NCBI GenBank assembly: GCA_026400565.1
Contig: JAPLOV010000127.1
Span: 1-34,274, forward strand
Source: Hyphomicrobiales bacterium
GTDB taxonomy: Bacteria; Pseudomonadota; Alphaproteobacteria; Rhizobiales; Beijerinckiaceae
Reading direction: 5' to 3'
Length of the DNA: 34,274 nt
Part shown: one piece after another, positions 26,391-34,274 of the stretch
Layout: the number at the start of each line of letters is the position of its first letter
Position numbering within the stretch: the first letter of the stretch is position 1
Made by a program: the position numbers and the translations under genes
The notes under the pieces: model-generated
The model's input: the letters and a program-made list of their open reading frames with translations, nothing else
Database searches by the model: none
Told to the model about the DNA's origin: nothing

Positions 26391-26713
26391 CCATAAGCCA
26401 GGCCAGCGCCTGATCGCGGGCTGGCCCCGGTGCAGGCAGGAGTTGGCCATGCCGCTCTGCAAAGGTGATCAGGATGGCGCCCGATTCGAACAGCACGTGG
26501 CCTCGTGCGTCAGCCGCCGCGGTCTTCCGCCAGGCTACGCCGGGATCTTGCCGTAAGGGTTCATGGCGAGGATCACCGGGTCGAACTGCCGCGCTTGCGG
26601 ATGTTGACGCCGATGGCGCGACAGGCAGGCCCGAGTTCCTCAAACAGGATCGAGACCCGGTTGGAATTCGGCGTCACTCAGAGCCAGGCGGTCAGGTCGT
26701 GCTCGGTCTGCAC
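26390..26713 (-). pseudogene. Glutathione S-transferase remnant (N-terminal domain only, several disruptions)
   Basis: On the minus strand, segments of a thioredoxin-fold GST N-terminal domain appear in order but in different frames: DLTAWL, an in-frame TGA at 26678-26680, TPNSNRVSILFEELG and AIGVNIRKR, then a one-base shift near 26589 to QFDPVILAMNPYGKIPA and a TAG, then another shift to DARGHVLFESGAILITFAERHGQ (split by family convention) and ALAWLMV. Homology ends at about 26390 at the creatininase remnant, so the helical C-terminal domain is gone. The ESGAIL glutathione-binding motif identifies the family. It starts 4 bases after the permease stop codon on the same strand. Three disruptions plus truncation make a dead gene. 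Confidence 0.85.
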
Positions 26714-26716
26714 CGT

Positions 26717-28426
26717 TCACAGCAGTCCCAGTCCCTTTTCCTTCTGGCCGCGGCTGGCCAGCATGAACAAGGTGAGCGCCGCCGCCGTGACCACGATCAG
26801 CATCGTCGCGTAGGCCGCCGCCATGCCGACATCACCGCCCAGCGATTGCTGGTAGGCGGCGATCGGCAACGTGCGCGTCGCCCCGGTGTAGAGCACGATC
26901 GAGGCGGACAATTCGTTGAAGATCTCAACCCAGGCAATGCTGGCACCGGCCAGAACACCGGGGCGCATCAGCGGCACCATAATCCGGAAGAAGCCCTGCC
27001 CGGGCGGCACGCCGAGGTTGAGCGAGGCATCTTCGAGATTGCGGTCGATCTGGTAGACGATCGAGGACGAAGCCCGCATCATGTATGGCAGCTTGCGCAC
27101 GAAATAGACCATGGCGATGATGCCAGCCGTCCCCGTGAGGAACAGCGGCGGGCCGTTGAACACCTGTGCATAGCCGATGCCCAGCACGGTGCCGGGCACG
27201 ACATAGGGGATCATGATCAGGAGGTCGAGTATGCGTGCCAGCGGCCCGCTGCGGCGGCTGACGTAATAGCCCAGCGCCGTGCCGGCCACGATGGTCAGGG
27301 CAAGCGCAACGCTGGCATAGATCAGGCTGTTGGTCAGCGCGTTGCCCAGCGCCCCGAACGCCTTGGTGTAGTTGTCGAGTGTCAGCGCTGGCTGGAACAC
27401 CACCCCTCGCACCTCCAGGAACGACGAGATCACCACCACGAACAGCGGCATGTTGGCGATGAGCACCAGCGCAGCCACGCCTGCCGCCATCACCCATGCC
27501 GTCCGCGCCGGCAGTGGCTCGGGGCTGCGGCTCGACGCGCCATCATTGGCCACCAGCCGCCGTGTCGCCAGGAAGCGCGCCACCAGCACGAGCGCCAGCG
27601 CGAGCCCCACCAGGATCATGCTGGTCGTGGCGGCCATCCCGGTCTCGGCCCCGATCTCGGAGAGGTAGAGCGAGAAGGCGAGGGTGGCGAGCACCGGGTA
27701 GCGCTCCCCTTCGCCAAGGATCGCCGGCGTGCCGAAATCCGAAATGATGCCGAGAAAGACGAGCAAGGCGCTGGTCACCACAGCAGGTATCACCAGCGGC
27801 AGGGTCACGCTCCAGACCACGTAGAAGGGTGAACGCCCGAGACTGGCCGCGGCCTCCTCGATCGTGGCGCTGACGCGGCTGAGCGCGCCACGCACCACCA
27901 GAAAGACCAGCGGGTAGAGCCCGAAGGCGCTGGCAATGGCGATGCCCACCGGCCCGTAGATGGTGGGAAGTTCCAGCCCGATGCTGCGGCCGGCCTCGGT
28001 CACAATGCCGGAGCGCCCGAACATCAGGATCCACGCATAGGCCCCGACGAAGGGCGGCGACAGCATCGACATCAGGATCGCCACCTCGATCCAGCGCTTG
28101 GCGGGAAAATCATAGCGCGCGAACACGAAGGCCAGCGGCAGCCCGATCATCAGCGCCAGCACCGTGCCCAGTGTCGCGACCAGAAAGCTGTTGCCCAGTG
28201 CACGCCGGAAGTAGCGCGACTCGAAGAAGGTGACGAAGTTCTCCAGCCCGAAGCGGCCGCTTTCCTGGCCGATCACGCTTTGCCGCAGCAGCTCGAACAG
28301 CGGCAGCACCACGAACACCGCCAGGAAGGCCAGCGCCGCCAGCGCCACCAGCGTCCAGGGATCGGTGCGGAGTGCATGCCAGGCCCGTTCGGCATGGCCC
28401 TTTCGCGGTGGCGCGGCGAGCGTCAT
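26717..28426 (-). CDS. Fused ABC transporter permease, ferric/phosphonate/sugar-phosphate class
   Basis: 569 residues containing two BPD_transp_1 domains in one chain (about 60-270 and 345-555), each with roughly six hydrophobic helices, as in FbpB/AfuB-type permeases. EAA-type loops are visible in both halves: EEAAASLGRSPFYV (about 190-203) and LEDASLNLGVPPGQGFFRI (about 470-490). A GAGG site lies before the ATG, overlapping the end of the ATPase gene. It should form the whole membrane channel for the importer with the ATPase (28436-29557) and binding protein (29569-30576). The substrate is unresolved; see the binding protein. Confidence 0.9.
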   Translation of the reverse strand: MTLAAPPRKGHAERAWHALRTDPWTLVALAALAFLAVFVVLPLFELLRQSVIGQESGRFGLENFVTFFESRYFRRALGNSFLVATLGTVLALMIGLPLAFVFARYDFPAKRWIEVAILMSMLSPPFVGAYAWILMFGRSGIVTEAGRSIGLELPTIYGPVGIAIASAFGLYPLVFLVVRGALSRVSATIEEAAASLGRSPFYVVWSVTLPLVIPAVVTSALLVFLGIISDFGTPAILGEGERYPVLATLAFSLYLSEIGAETGMAATTSMILVGLALALVLVARFLATRRLVANDGASSRSPEPLPARTAWVMAAGVAALVLIANMPLFVVVISSFLEVRGVVFQPALTLDNYTKAFGALGNALTNSLIYASVALALTIVAGTALGYYVSRRSGPLARILDLLIMIPYVVPGTVLGIGYAQVFNGPPLFLTGTAGIIAMVYFVRKLPYMMRASSSIVYQIDRNLEDASLNLGVPPGQGFFRIMVPLMRPGVLAGASIAWVEIFNELSASIVLYTGATRTLPIAAYQQSLGGDVGMAAAYATMLIVVTAAALTLFMLASRGQKEKGLGLL

Positions 28427-28435
28427 GCCGGCACC

Positions 28436-29557
28436 TCAGACCAGACGCCGGCCATCATCCGCCGCGAACAGGCGCGTGCGGCCGGGCAGGAAACCGAGAT
28501 GCGCCACCTCTCGCTCGCTGGGCAGGCCGGGCGCACTGGGCAGGTCCACGTCGAATTCCCCGCCCGCCGCATGGCGCAACCTGAGCCGCGTGCGCTGGCC
28601 GAGATAGGAGCGGATCAGCACCGTGCCGGAGATGGCGCAGTCCGGGCCGCCCGCCAGCGTGAAATCCTCGGTGCGCATGGCCAGCCTGACCATTTGGCCC
28701 GGCGTCAGCCCAGCCGTAGCCGGCAACAGCACGGGCGCTTCGCCGGCCAGTGCCAGCCCGAGCCCGGAACCCAGCGCGATGATCTGACCGTCGAACCAGT
28801 TGCAGCCGCCGATGAAGTCGGTGACGAAGGCGTTGACTGGGTTGTCGTAGATGGCTTCCGGTGCGGCGACCTGCTGCAAGGTGCCGCGATCCATCACGGC
28901 CACGCGGTCCGAGATGGCCATTGCCTCTTCCTGGTCATGCGTGACATAGAGCGTGGTGATGCCAAGCTGCTTCTGCATCAGGCGGATTTCCTGCCGCATC
29001 TCGATGCGCAGCTTGGCGTCGAGATTGGACAGGGGCTCGTCCATCAGCAGCAGTTCGGGCTTGATCACCATGGCCCGGGCCAGCCCGACGCGCTGCTTCT
29101 GCCCGCCGGACATGGCATCTGGAAAACGCTCCGCCAGCGCCTCGAGCTTGACGCTGGCCAGAGCCTCCATCACGCGGCTGGTCAGTTCCTTGCCGCCGAC
29201 CCCGCGCGCCTTCAGGCCATAGGCGACGTTGTCCTTCACCGACAGGTGCGGGAAAATCGCATAGCTCTGGAAGACCATGCCGAAATTGCGCTTGTGAGGC
29301 GCCAGATCGTCGATCTCCCGGCCGCCGACGCTGATGCTGCCGCCGTCGTTCCGCAGGAAGCCGGCCACTGTGCGCAGCAAGGTTGTCTTGCCGCAGCCGG
29401 ACGGGCCGAGCAGCGTCATCAACTCGCCGCGCGCGATGTCAAGATCGATCCCGCCCAGCGCCTGGAAGGCCTCAAAACGCTTGGTCAGGCCGGAAATCCG
29501 CACATGCGGGCCTTGGGCGCCCGCCGCGCTGATACCCCCATCAACCGATGTGGCCAT
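28436..29557 (-). CDS. ABC transporter ATP-binding protein, FbpC/PotA-like with TOBE domain
   Basis: 373 residues. Walker A GPSGCGKT is at residues 51-58, followed by the Q-loop VFQSYAIFPHLSV, signature MSGGQKQR, Walker B LLLMDEPLSNLDAKLR and H-loop VTHDQEEAM. The C-terminal third (about 285-373) forms a TOBE/OB-type regulatory domain with VRLAMRTEDF. This architecture is shared by iron, polyamine, 2-aminoethylphosphonate and sugar-phosphate importers, so it does not fix the ligand. It starts 11 bases after the binding-protein stop, with only a weak ribosome site. Confidence 0.92.
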   Translation of the reverse strand: MATSVDGGISAAGAQGPHVRISGLTKRFEAFQALGGIDLDIARGELMTLLGPSGCGKTTLLRTVAGFLRNDGGSISVGGREIDDLAPHKRNFGMVFQSYAIFPHLSVKDNVAYGLKARGVGGKELTSRVMEALASVKLEALAERFPDAMSGGQKQRVGLARAMVIKPELLLMDEPLSNLDAKLRIEMRQEIRLMQKQLGITTLYVTHDQEEAMAISDRVAVMDRGTLQQVAAPEAIYDNPVNAFVTDFIGGCNWFDGQIIALGSGLGLALAGEAPVLLPATAGLTPGQMVRLAMRTEDFTLAGGPDCAISGTVLIRSYLGQRTRLRLRHAAGGEFDVDLPSAPGLPSEREVAHLGFLPGRTRLFAADDGRRLV

Positions 29558-29568
29558 GCCCGATGCCG

Positions 29569-30576
29569 TCAGCGGCGGGCCAGACGCAGGTAGCGGTCAA
29601 GGAAGGGCTTGCTGTTGGCATTGCTCCACGCCACCGGCGGGTTCTTCACCGGAAGATCCGTCACGGAGAGCGCGCCCTTCGGCCCCGGAATGTCATTGCG
29701 GATCGGGCGGCGTCCGAACTTCTCGACGATGATCGTTTGCCCCTCGGTCGAGACGATGAAATCGAGCAGGGCCTTTGCGCCGTCCGGGTTGGGGCCGTTG
29801 GCCACCAGCGTCATCGCATCGGCCGCAAATGAGATGCCTTCCTTCGGATAGATGATCTTCAGCGGTGAGCCGCCCTCGATGAAGCGCGTGGCGTTGTCCT
29901 CAAGCGTGATGCCGATGGCGTATTCGCCCTGCGCCGCCCCGCGCGACACCGCGCCGGAACTGCCCGTCACCACGAAATTGTCGAACATCCTGCCGAACAG
30001 CTCCCAGCCCTTTTCGGTGTCACCGGCCGTGTAGATGATCTGAAGCATCTGGATCAGGGCGGAACCGGACTTGTCAGATCCGGCAAAAGCGATCTTGCCC
30101 TTCCACTTCGGGTTGGCCAGATCGGCCCAGGTGGTCGGGATCTCCGCTTCTGGCACCAGACGCGTGTTGACCGCGAGCACGCCGGCCAGCGTCACAGAAA
30201 AGGGCACCCAGGCCGGGCTCACCTTGAGATCGGCACGGATGGCCGCATCGTCCTTGGTGACATAGGACGTGAACAATTCCTTGGCTGCGTCGATGCCTTC
30301 GCCGCCGACGGAAATCACACAGTCGCCAAGCGGGCGCTGGCTCTCGGCCCTGACCCTCCGGACCAACTCGCCCGAACCTGCGGCCACGATCTGCAGGTCG
30401 AGCCCGGTCTTGGCCTTGAACACCGGCGCGATGGCATTCACTGCTTCCACGAAGGCGGTGTAGACCACAACCGGCTTGGCCTGCGCCCTGAGCAAGCCCG
30501 GCGAAGCCAGCGCGGCAGAGCCAGCAAGACCGCCCAGAACGAGGCGGCGGGACACGCGTGGCGTTAGGCTGGTCAT
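29569..30576 (-). CDS. ABC transporter substrate-binding protein (family 1, AfuA/FbpA-like)
   Basis: 335 residues with a twin-arginine-type signal (RR at 10-11, then LVLGGLAGSAALASPGLL, cleavage near AQA). The mature part begins VVVYTAFVEAVNAIAPVFKAKTG, standard for this family. The adjacent Tyr-Tyr pair that binds ferric iron in FbpA is not present; instead there is GITLEDNATRFIEGG and KIIYPKEGISFA, closer to what I recall of the AfuA/phosphonate-type branch that binds sugar phosphates or organophosphonates. AGGGAG precedes the ATG. Ferric iron cannot be excluded from sequence alone. It leads a three-gene minus-strand operon and diverges from psuK. Confidence 0.88.
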   Translation of the reverse strand: MTSLTPRVSRRLVLGGLAGSAALASPGLLRAQAKPVVVYTAFVEAVNAIAPVFKAKTGLDLQIVAAGSGELVRRVRAESQRPLGDCVISVGGEGIDAAKELFTSYVTKDDAAIRADLKVSPAWVPFSVTLAGVLAVNTRLVPEAEIPTTWADLANPKWKGKIAFAGSDKSGSALIQMLQIIYTAGDTEKGWELFGRMFDNFVVTGSSGAVSRGAAQGEYAIGITLEDNATRFIEGGSPLKIIYPKEGISFAADAMTLVANGPNPDGAKALLDFIVSTEGQTIIVEKFGRRPIRNDIPGPKGALSVTDLPVKNPPVAWSNANSKPFLDRYLRLARR

Positions 30577-30883
30577 GGCAGACTCCCTGAACTGAAAGCT
30601 TGGCCCGTTGTGCTAGAGCCCCTGAACGACAGTTCAATGACGCTGTGACAGGCGCGTCAAGCCCGTTCTGACAGCAAATCGCGGATTGACCGCTATCCCG
30701 CCATCTCGCCGTCATCCAGGCCTCGCGCCGGGATGACGCTGTGGACAGGGCAGGCAAGAACCAGGCCCCGGTGCAGTTGCACGCATCGGCCGAAGCCCGT
30801 ATCAGCGCAAGGTCGCCCCTGCAGGATGGCCGCATGGCACCAGCCCTTGCTCCGAACCGGTCTTTGCCTGACGCGAGCGCCCG
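30577..30883. other. 307-base divergent intergenic region between the importer operon and psuK
   Basis: No gene is recognised here. It should hold both promoters. Visible elements are an inverted repeat TGAAC/GTTCA with 4-base spacer at 30623-30636, which on the minus strand overlaps a -35-like TTGAAC followed 16 bases later by TAGCAC, and a larger palindrome at 30710-30738. Either repeat could be an operator; neither matches a regulator that I can name. Confidence 0.5.
30710..30738. repeat. 29-base palindrome, dispersed-repeat type
   Basis: Arms CGTCATCC and GGATGACG pair over 8 bases; after one A-G mismatch GGC pairs with GCC around the loop CTCGC. GTCATCC...GGATGAC palindromes are common dispersed elements in alphaproteobacterial genomes. 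It lies in the divergent gap upstream of psuK, has no T tract, and could be a stray repeat copy or a protein-binding site. Confidence 0.6.
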
Positions 30884-31870
30884 ATGAGGCGGCGGCCGCG
30901 TATCCTGTGTCTTGGCGGAGCGGTGATCGACCGCAAGCTCCAGGCTTTCCAGCTCATCAGGCCCGGCACATCGAACCCGGCGCGCGGCACGCTGGGCTTT
31001 GGGGGTGTGGCCCGCAATGTGGCAGAAAACCTCGCTCGGCTCGGCGCCGAGGTGCGCTTCGCTTCATGCGTCGGCGATGATCCGGCCGGTTCTGCGCTGG
31101 TCGACCATCTGGCGGCGCTCGGCGTGGATGTTGGCTCCGTGCGCACGGTCAAGGGTGCAGCAACGGCCGAATACATCGCGTTGCTCCAGCCTGATGGCAG
31201 CCTGCATGTCGCGGCCGCCGACATGGCCATCCTTGACCGCATCTATGGCCCGCTCGTCGACGAGGCCATGGCATCAGCGCGCCATGCCGACTGGCTGTTT
31301 GCCGATTGCAACGCGCCTGCCGAAGTTCTGGCGAGCCTTGCCAGCCAGGCGCGCGAGAGTGGCATCATGCTGGCGCTCGACGTGATTTCGGTCCCCAAGG
31401 CCATGCGCTTGCCCCTCGATCTGACAGGCGTGGCGTGCCTGTTCCTCAACCGCGATGAAGCCACTGCGCTGCTGGGTAAGCAGGATGATGCCAAGGCTGC
31501 GTTCGGCGAGCCAGCGGCGTTGGCGGCTGCCCTGCGGGCGCGCGGTGCCGCCGCCGTGGTGCTGACGCTGGGGGCCGATGGCTGCATGGCCGACGATGGC
31601 GCAGGTCCGGTGCACGTTGCGGCAGCGCCCACCGCGGTGGTCGATGTCACGGGAGCAGGCGACGCTATGATCGCTGCCACGCTGCTGGCTCTCGGCCACG
31701 GGCTGCCCTTGGCCGGAGCCGTGCATTTCGGGACGATCATCGCAGCGCGCACCGTGGCATCGCCGCTCAGTGTCGATGACACGCTGTCGCCCGCCCTTGT
31801 TGAGACCTTTCTGTCCGGCGTGACTTCCGGGCCGCCATTGCTCCCATCTGCAGAAGGTCCGAGGCCATGA
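30884..31870 (+). CDS. psuK: PfkB family pseudouridine kinase
   Basis: 328 residues of the ribokinase/PfkB fold. Motif 1 is the N-terminal GFGGVARNVAENLARLG, which binds the nucleoside, and motif 2 is DVTGAGDAM, with catalytic base D260 in the GAGD anion hole (257-260). The kinase phosphorylates pseudouridine at the 5' position. The specific assignment rests on the four-base ATGA overlap with psuG, which cleaves that product; many proteobacteria have this pair. Other sugar or nucleoside kinases of the family would be the alternative without that context. The ribosome site before the ATG (GCGAG) is weak. Confidence 0.9.
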   Translation: MRRRPRILCLGGAVIDRKLQAFQLIRPGTSNPARGTLGFGGVARNVAENLARLGAEVRFASCVGDDPAGSALVDHLAALGVDVGSVRTVKGAATAEYIALLQPDGSLHVAAADMAILDRIYGPLVDEAMASARHADWLFADCNAPAEVLASLASQARESGIMLALDVISVPKAMRLPLDLTGVACLFLNRDEATALLGKQDDAKAAFGEPAALAAALRARGAAAVVLTLGADGCMADDGAGPVHVAAAPTAVVDVTGAGDAMIAATLLALGHGLPLAGAVHFGTIIAARTVASPLSVDDTLSPALVETFLSGVTSGPPLLPSAEGPRP

Positions 31871-32811
31871 CCAGCAAGTCCCATCAAGGCCGGTTGCCGG
31901 GCCACCCGCTCTGCGCCTTCTCGCCCGAAGTGTCAGCCGCGCTGGAAGCCGGCCAGCCGGCGGTGGCGCTTGAATCGACCATCATCACCCATGGCATGCC
32001 CTGGCCGGCCAATGTCGAGACCGCGCGCGCGGTCGAGGCCGATGTCAGAGCCGAGGGGGCCGTGCCGGCCACGATAGCCGTGATCGAGGGGCGCATCCGC
32101 ATCGGCCTCTCCGATGCGCAGATGGACTGGCTCGGGCAGGCCAGCGGTGTGCTCAAGCTTTCGCGAGCTGACTTGGCCCATGCGGTCGCCGCCGGCCTGC
32201 CGGGCTCGACCACCGTGGCGGCCACCATGATTGCCGCGCATCTGGCCGGCATCGCCGTGTTTGCCACGGGCGGCATCGGCGGGGTTCATCGCCATGCCGA
32301 GAACACCTTCGATGTCTCCGCCGATCTTCATGAATTGGCACGGACGCCGGTCACGGTGGTCTGCGCCGGTGCCAAGGCCATTCTCGATCTGCCCAAGACC
32401 TTCGAGATGCTGGAGACACTTGGCGTGCCGGTGATCGGCTATGGCTGCGATCACCTGCCCGCCTTCTGGAGCCGTGATAGCGCCATCGCCACGCCGATCC
32501 GCCTCGATCATCCCGGCCAGATCGCGGCCATGCTGCGCACCCGCCAGGAACTCGGCCTCGGGGGCGGGACGCTGGTCTGCAATCCGGTTCCGGCCGAGCA
32601 CGAGATTGCTGCGCCGGAGATCGCGCGCCTTGTCGGGCAGGCGCTGGCCGATGCCGATACGGCCGGTGTTTCGGCCAAGGCCGTCACGCCCTACCTGCTG
32701 GGCCGCATGCTGGAGCTGACCTCAGGCCGGAGCCTCGCAACGAACATCGCGCTGATCAGGAGCAATGCGAGGCTGGCCGCCCGCCTCGCCGTGGAACTGG
32801 TGCGGGGCTGA
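31867..32811 (+). CDS. psuG: Pseudouridine-5'-phosphate glycosidase
   Basis: 314 residues, the standard PsuG length. Family motifs: ALESTIITHGMPWP with E36, VLKLSRADL with the ribose-binding lysine K97, GIGGVHRHAENTFDVSADL with the metal-binding acidic residues, GYGCDHLPAFWSRDS, and a C-terminal asparagine-bearing LATNIALIRSNARLAA. The Mn-dependent enzyme splits the C-C glycosidic bond of pseudouridine 5'-phosphate to uracil and ribose 5-phosphate, completing salvage of pseudouridine from RNA turnover. It is translationally coupled to psuK and ends 10 bases before the stop of the convergent dehydrogenase gene. Confidence 0.96.
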   Translation: MTSKSHQGRLPGHPLCAFSPEVSAALEAGQPAVALESTIITHGMPWPANVETARAVEADVRAEGAVPATIAVIEGRIRIGLSDAQMDWLGQASGVLKLSRADLAHAVAAGLPGSTTVAATMIAAHLAGIAVFATGGIGGVHRHAENTFDVSADLHELARTPVTVVCAGAKAILDLPKTFEMLETLGVPVIGYGCDHLPAFWSRDSAIATPIRLDHPGQIAAMLRTRQELGLGGGTLVCNPVPAEHEIAAPEIARLVGQALADADTAGVSAKAVTPYLLGRMLELTSGRSLATNIALIRSNARLAARLAVELVRG

Positions 32812-32821
32812 CGCGGAAAGG

Positions 32822-34274
32822 TCAGCCGCCGAAAAGCTGCTTCGATCGCACCATCTCGACCAGCAGGGGGGCAGGCTCCCAGCCAGCCCCGTCGCGCGCC
32901 TGCATGCGCTCCACTTCTGCGAGAATGATGCCAAGACCCATGCGGTCCGCCTGGAACATCGGCCCGCCCCGCCAGGCCGGCCAGCCGTAGCCGTTGATGA
33001 ACACCAGATCGATGTCGCTTGCGCGCTGGGCCATGCCTTCGCCGAGGATGCGCGCGCCCTCGTTGACCATCGCCGCGATGATGCGCGTGCGGATTTCCTC
33101 GGCTCCGATGCTGCGGCGCTGGACGCCGCTGCGCCGGGCCTCGGCCTCGATGATGCTGGTCACGCCGGCATCGGGGCGGCGCTTGCCATTCTCGTAGACA
33201 TACCAGCCCGCACCAGATTTCTGCCCGAAGCGGCCCAGTTCGCACAATTGGTCGGCGATGCGCACGTAGCGCTCGGCAGGATCGCGCATTGCCGCGAGGC
33301 GCTTGCGCCGGGCCCAGGCGATGTCGAGCCCCGCCAGATCGAACACTGCGAACGGCCCCATCGGCAGCCCGAAGGCCTCCATGGCCGCGTCGATCTCGTG
33401 CGGGAGCGCGCCATCCTCAAGCATGTATTCGCACTGCTTGCGGTAGCTCGAAAAGATGCGGTTGCCGATGAAGCCGTCACAGCTGCCCGCCAGCACCGCC
33501 AGCTTGCCGAGCCGCTTGCTGACGGCAAACGCCGTGGCGAGCACATCGGTCGCGGTCCGGCCGGTGGCAACGATCTCGACCAGGCGCATCACGTTGGCGG
33601 GCGAGAAAAAGTGCAGGCCGACCACGCGCTCAGGGTGGCTGGCCGCCGCTCCGATCAGGTTCGGGTCGAGATAGCTTGTGTTGGTCGCCAGAATGGCATC
33701 CGGCCGCACGATGCCGGACAGGGCTGCGAACAACTCCTGCTTGACGGCCAGATCGTCGAAGACCGCCTCGATCACCAGATCGCAGGGCGCAAACGCCGTG
33801 ATGTCGTGCCCGACTGCGGTGGCAGCCATCCTTGCGGCAGCCACCTCCCGCGTGATGCGCCCGGTCTCGACGCCGCGCTGGTGCATGGCGGCGATGCGGC
33901 TGCGCCCGGCTTCGGCTGCCTTTTCGGTCCGCTCGGCGACAATCACGCGATAGCCCGCTTCCGCGAGCACGACCGCGATACCGGCACCCATCGTGCCGGC
34001 TCCGGCAACGCCGACGATGGACACGGGTCGTGGCGTTGCGCCCTCCAGCGCCGGCACCCGTGCCGCTGCGCGCTCGGCAAAGAACACATGCCTGAGGGCG
34101 GCTGACTGCTCGCTAGCCAGAAGGCCCGCGAAGGCGGCCCGCTCATGGGCAAGCCCTGCCGGAAGGTCCAGCGTCGCGGCAGCCAGGGCGGCGCGCGCAC
34201 CCACGCCCGGTGAAAGCTGGCCTCGCGCCTTGCGCTCGATCTGTTCGATCTGCGCGGCAATCGCCGGCTCATCA
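32822..34274 (-). CDS. 3-hydroxyacyl-CoA dehydrogenase, FadB/FadJ-type, C-terminal part (runs off the window)
   Basis: 484 codons are present; the 5' end lies beyond 34274. The NAD-binding domain starts with VGVAGAGTMGAGIA, followed by the catalytic HFFSPANVMRLVEIV motif and the C-terminal domain entry GFIGNRIFSSYRKQ; a second, FadB-type C-terminal repeat has NEGARILGEGMAQRASDID and GYGWPAWRGGPM. Upstream of the Rossmann motif about 80 residues resemble the linker of bifunctional enoyl-CoA hydratase/dehydrogenases. The frame is open to the window edge, and an internal GTG at 34204 lies inside that linker, so it is not a likely start. The full protein is probably about 700 residues and acts in fatty acid beta-oxidation. 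Confidence 0.92.
   Translation of the reverse strand, partial: DEPAIAAQIEQIERKARGQLSPGVGARAALAAATLDLPAGLAHERAAFAGLLASEQSAALRHVFFAERAAARVPALEGATPRPVSIVGVAGAGTMGAGIAVVLAEAGYRVIVAERTEKAAEAGRSRIAAMHQRGVETGRITREVAAARMAATAVGHDITAFAPCDLVIEAVFDDLAVKQELFAALSGIVRPDAILATNTSYLDPNLIGAAASHPERVVGLHFFSPANVMRLVEIVATGRTATDVLATAFAVSKRLGKLAVLAGSCDGFIGNRIFSSYRKQCEYMLEDGALPHEIDAAMEAFGLPMGPFAVFDLAGLDIAWARRKRLAAMRDPAERYVRIADQLCELGRFGQKSGAGWYVYENGKRRPDAGVTSIIEAEARRSGVQRRSIGAEEIRTRIIAAMVNEGARILGEGMAQRASDIDLVFINGYGWPAWRGGPMFQADRMGLGIILAEVERMQARDGAGWEPAPLLVEMVRSKQLFGG

Noticed and set aside
29569-30576. Ferric iron-binding protein as a firm assignment
   Set aside because: The overall family fits, but the tandem tyrosine iron ligands are not seen, so a specific iron call would overstate the evidence.
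1-34274. CRISPR arrays, insertion sequences, rRNA or prophage genes
   Set aside because: No regularly spaced direct repeats, transposase or integrase-like protein, or rRNA-like sequence was found in reading both strands.

Overview
The window is high-GC bacterial DNA with short overlapping genes in operons. It most likely comes from an alphaproteobacterium of the Hyphomicrobiales (Rhizobiales) type. This is inferred from the gene families (a plcP/agt-like pair, a PmtA-like methyltransferase, many dipeptide/oligopeptide ABC importers, PcaHG, a BKACE enzyme) and from a cluster of short palindromes resembling rhizobial intergenic mosaic elements. The genus cannot be fixed from the sequence.

Layout. 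(1) 1-3.9 kb: start of phnD (cut by the window edge), phnC, a glycosyltransferase 4 gene and a metallophosphoesterase that together look like the agt/plcP phosphate-starvation lipid-remodelling pair, and divergently a PmtA-like SAM methyltransferase. A PHO-box-like direct repeat precedes plcP. (2) 3.9 kb: a tRNA with CAU anticodon, most likely tRNA-Ile2. (3) 4.1-12.0 kb, minus strand: an RpiR-family regulator, then a complete peptide-type ABC importer (binding protein, two permeases, two ATPases) ending in an M81/MlrC-type metallopeptidase. (4) 12.1-17.0 kb, plus strand: a DadA-like FAD oxidoreductase, a frameshifted shikimate/quinate dehydrogenase-like gene, protocatechuate 3,4-dioxygenase beta and alpha subunits, and a BKACE (DUF849) enzyme. 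(5) 17.2-25.6 kb, plus strand: a second complete peptide-type importer followed by a cytoplasmic gamma-glutamyltransferase-family protein and a DUF1028 protein. The operon is interrupted by a cluster of four palindromes. (6) 25.7-26.7 kb: a decayed segment with a frameshifted, 3'-truncated creatininase-family gene running into a multiply disrupted, truncated glutathione S-transferase on the opposite strand. (7) 26.7-30.6 kb, minus strand: a three-gene importer of the ferric/phosphonate/sugar-phosphate class. (8) 30.9-32.8 kb: psuK and psuG for pseudouridine breakdown. (9) 32.8 kb to the end: C-terminal part of a FadB/FadJ-type 3-hydroxyacyl-CoA dehydrogenase.

Taken together this is a scavenging region: phosphonate and lipid phosphorus, peptides (possibly with D- or gamma-linked residues), aromatic acids and pseudouridine. 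The least explained parts are the pairing of two peptide importers with M81, DadA-like, GGT and DUF1028 enzymes; the BKACE gene directly after pcaHG; and the orphan importer beside psuKG. Three genes show frame disruptions, so local gene decay, or sequence error at those sites, should be considered.
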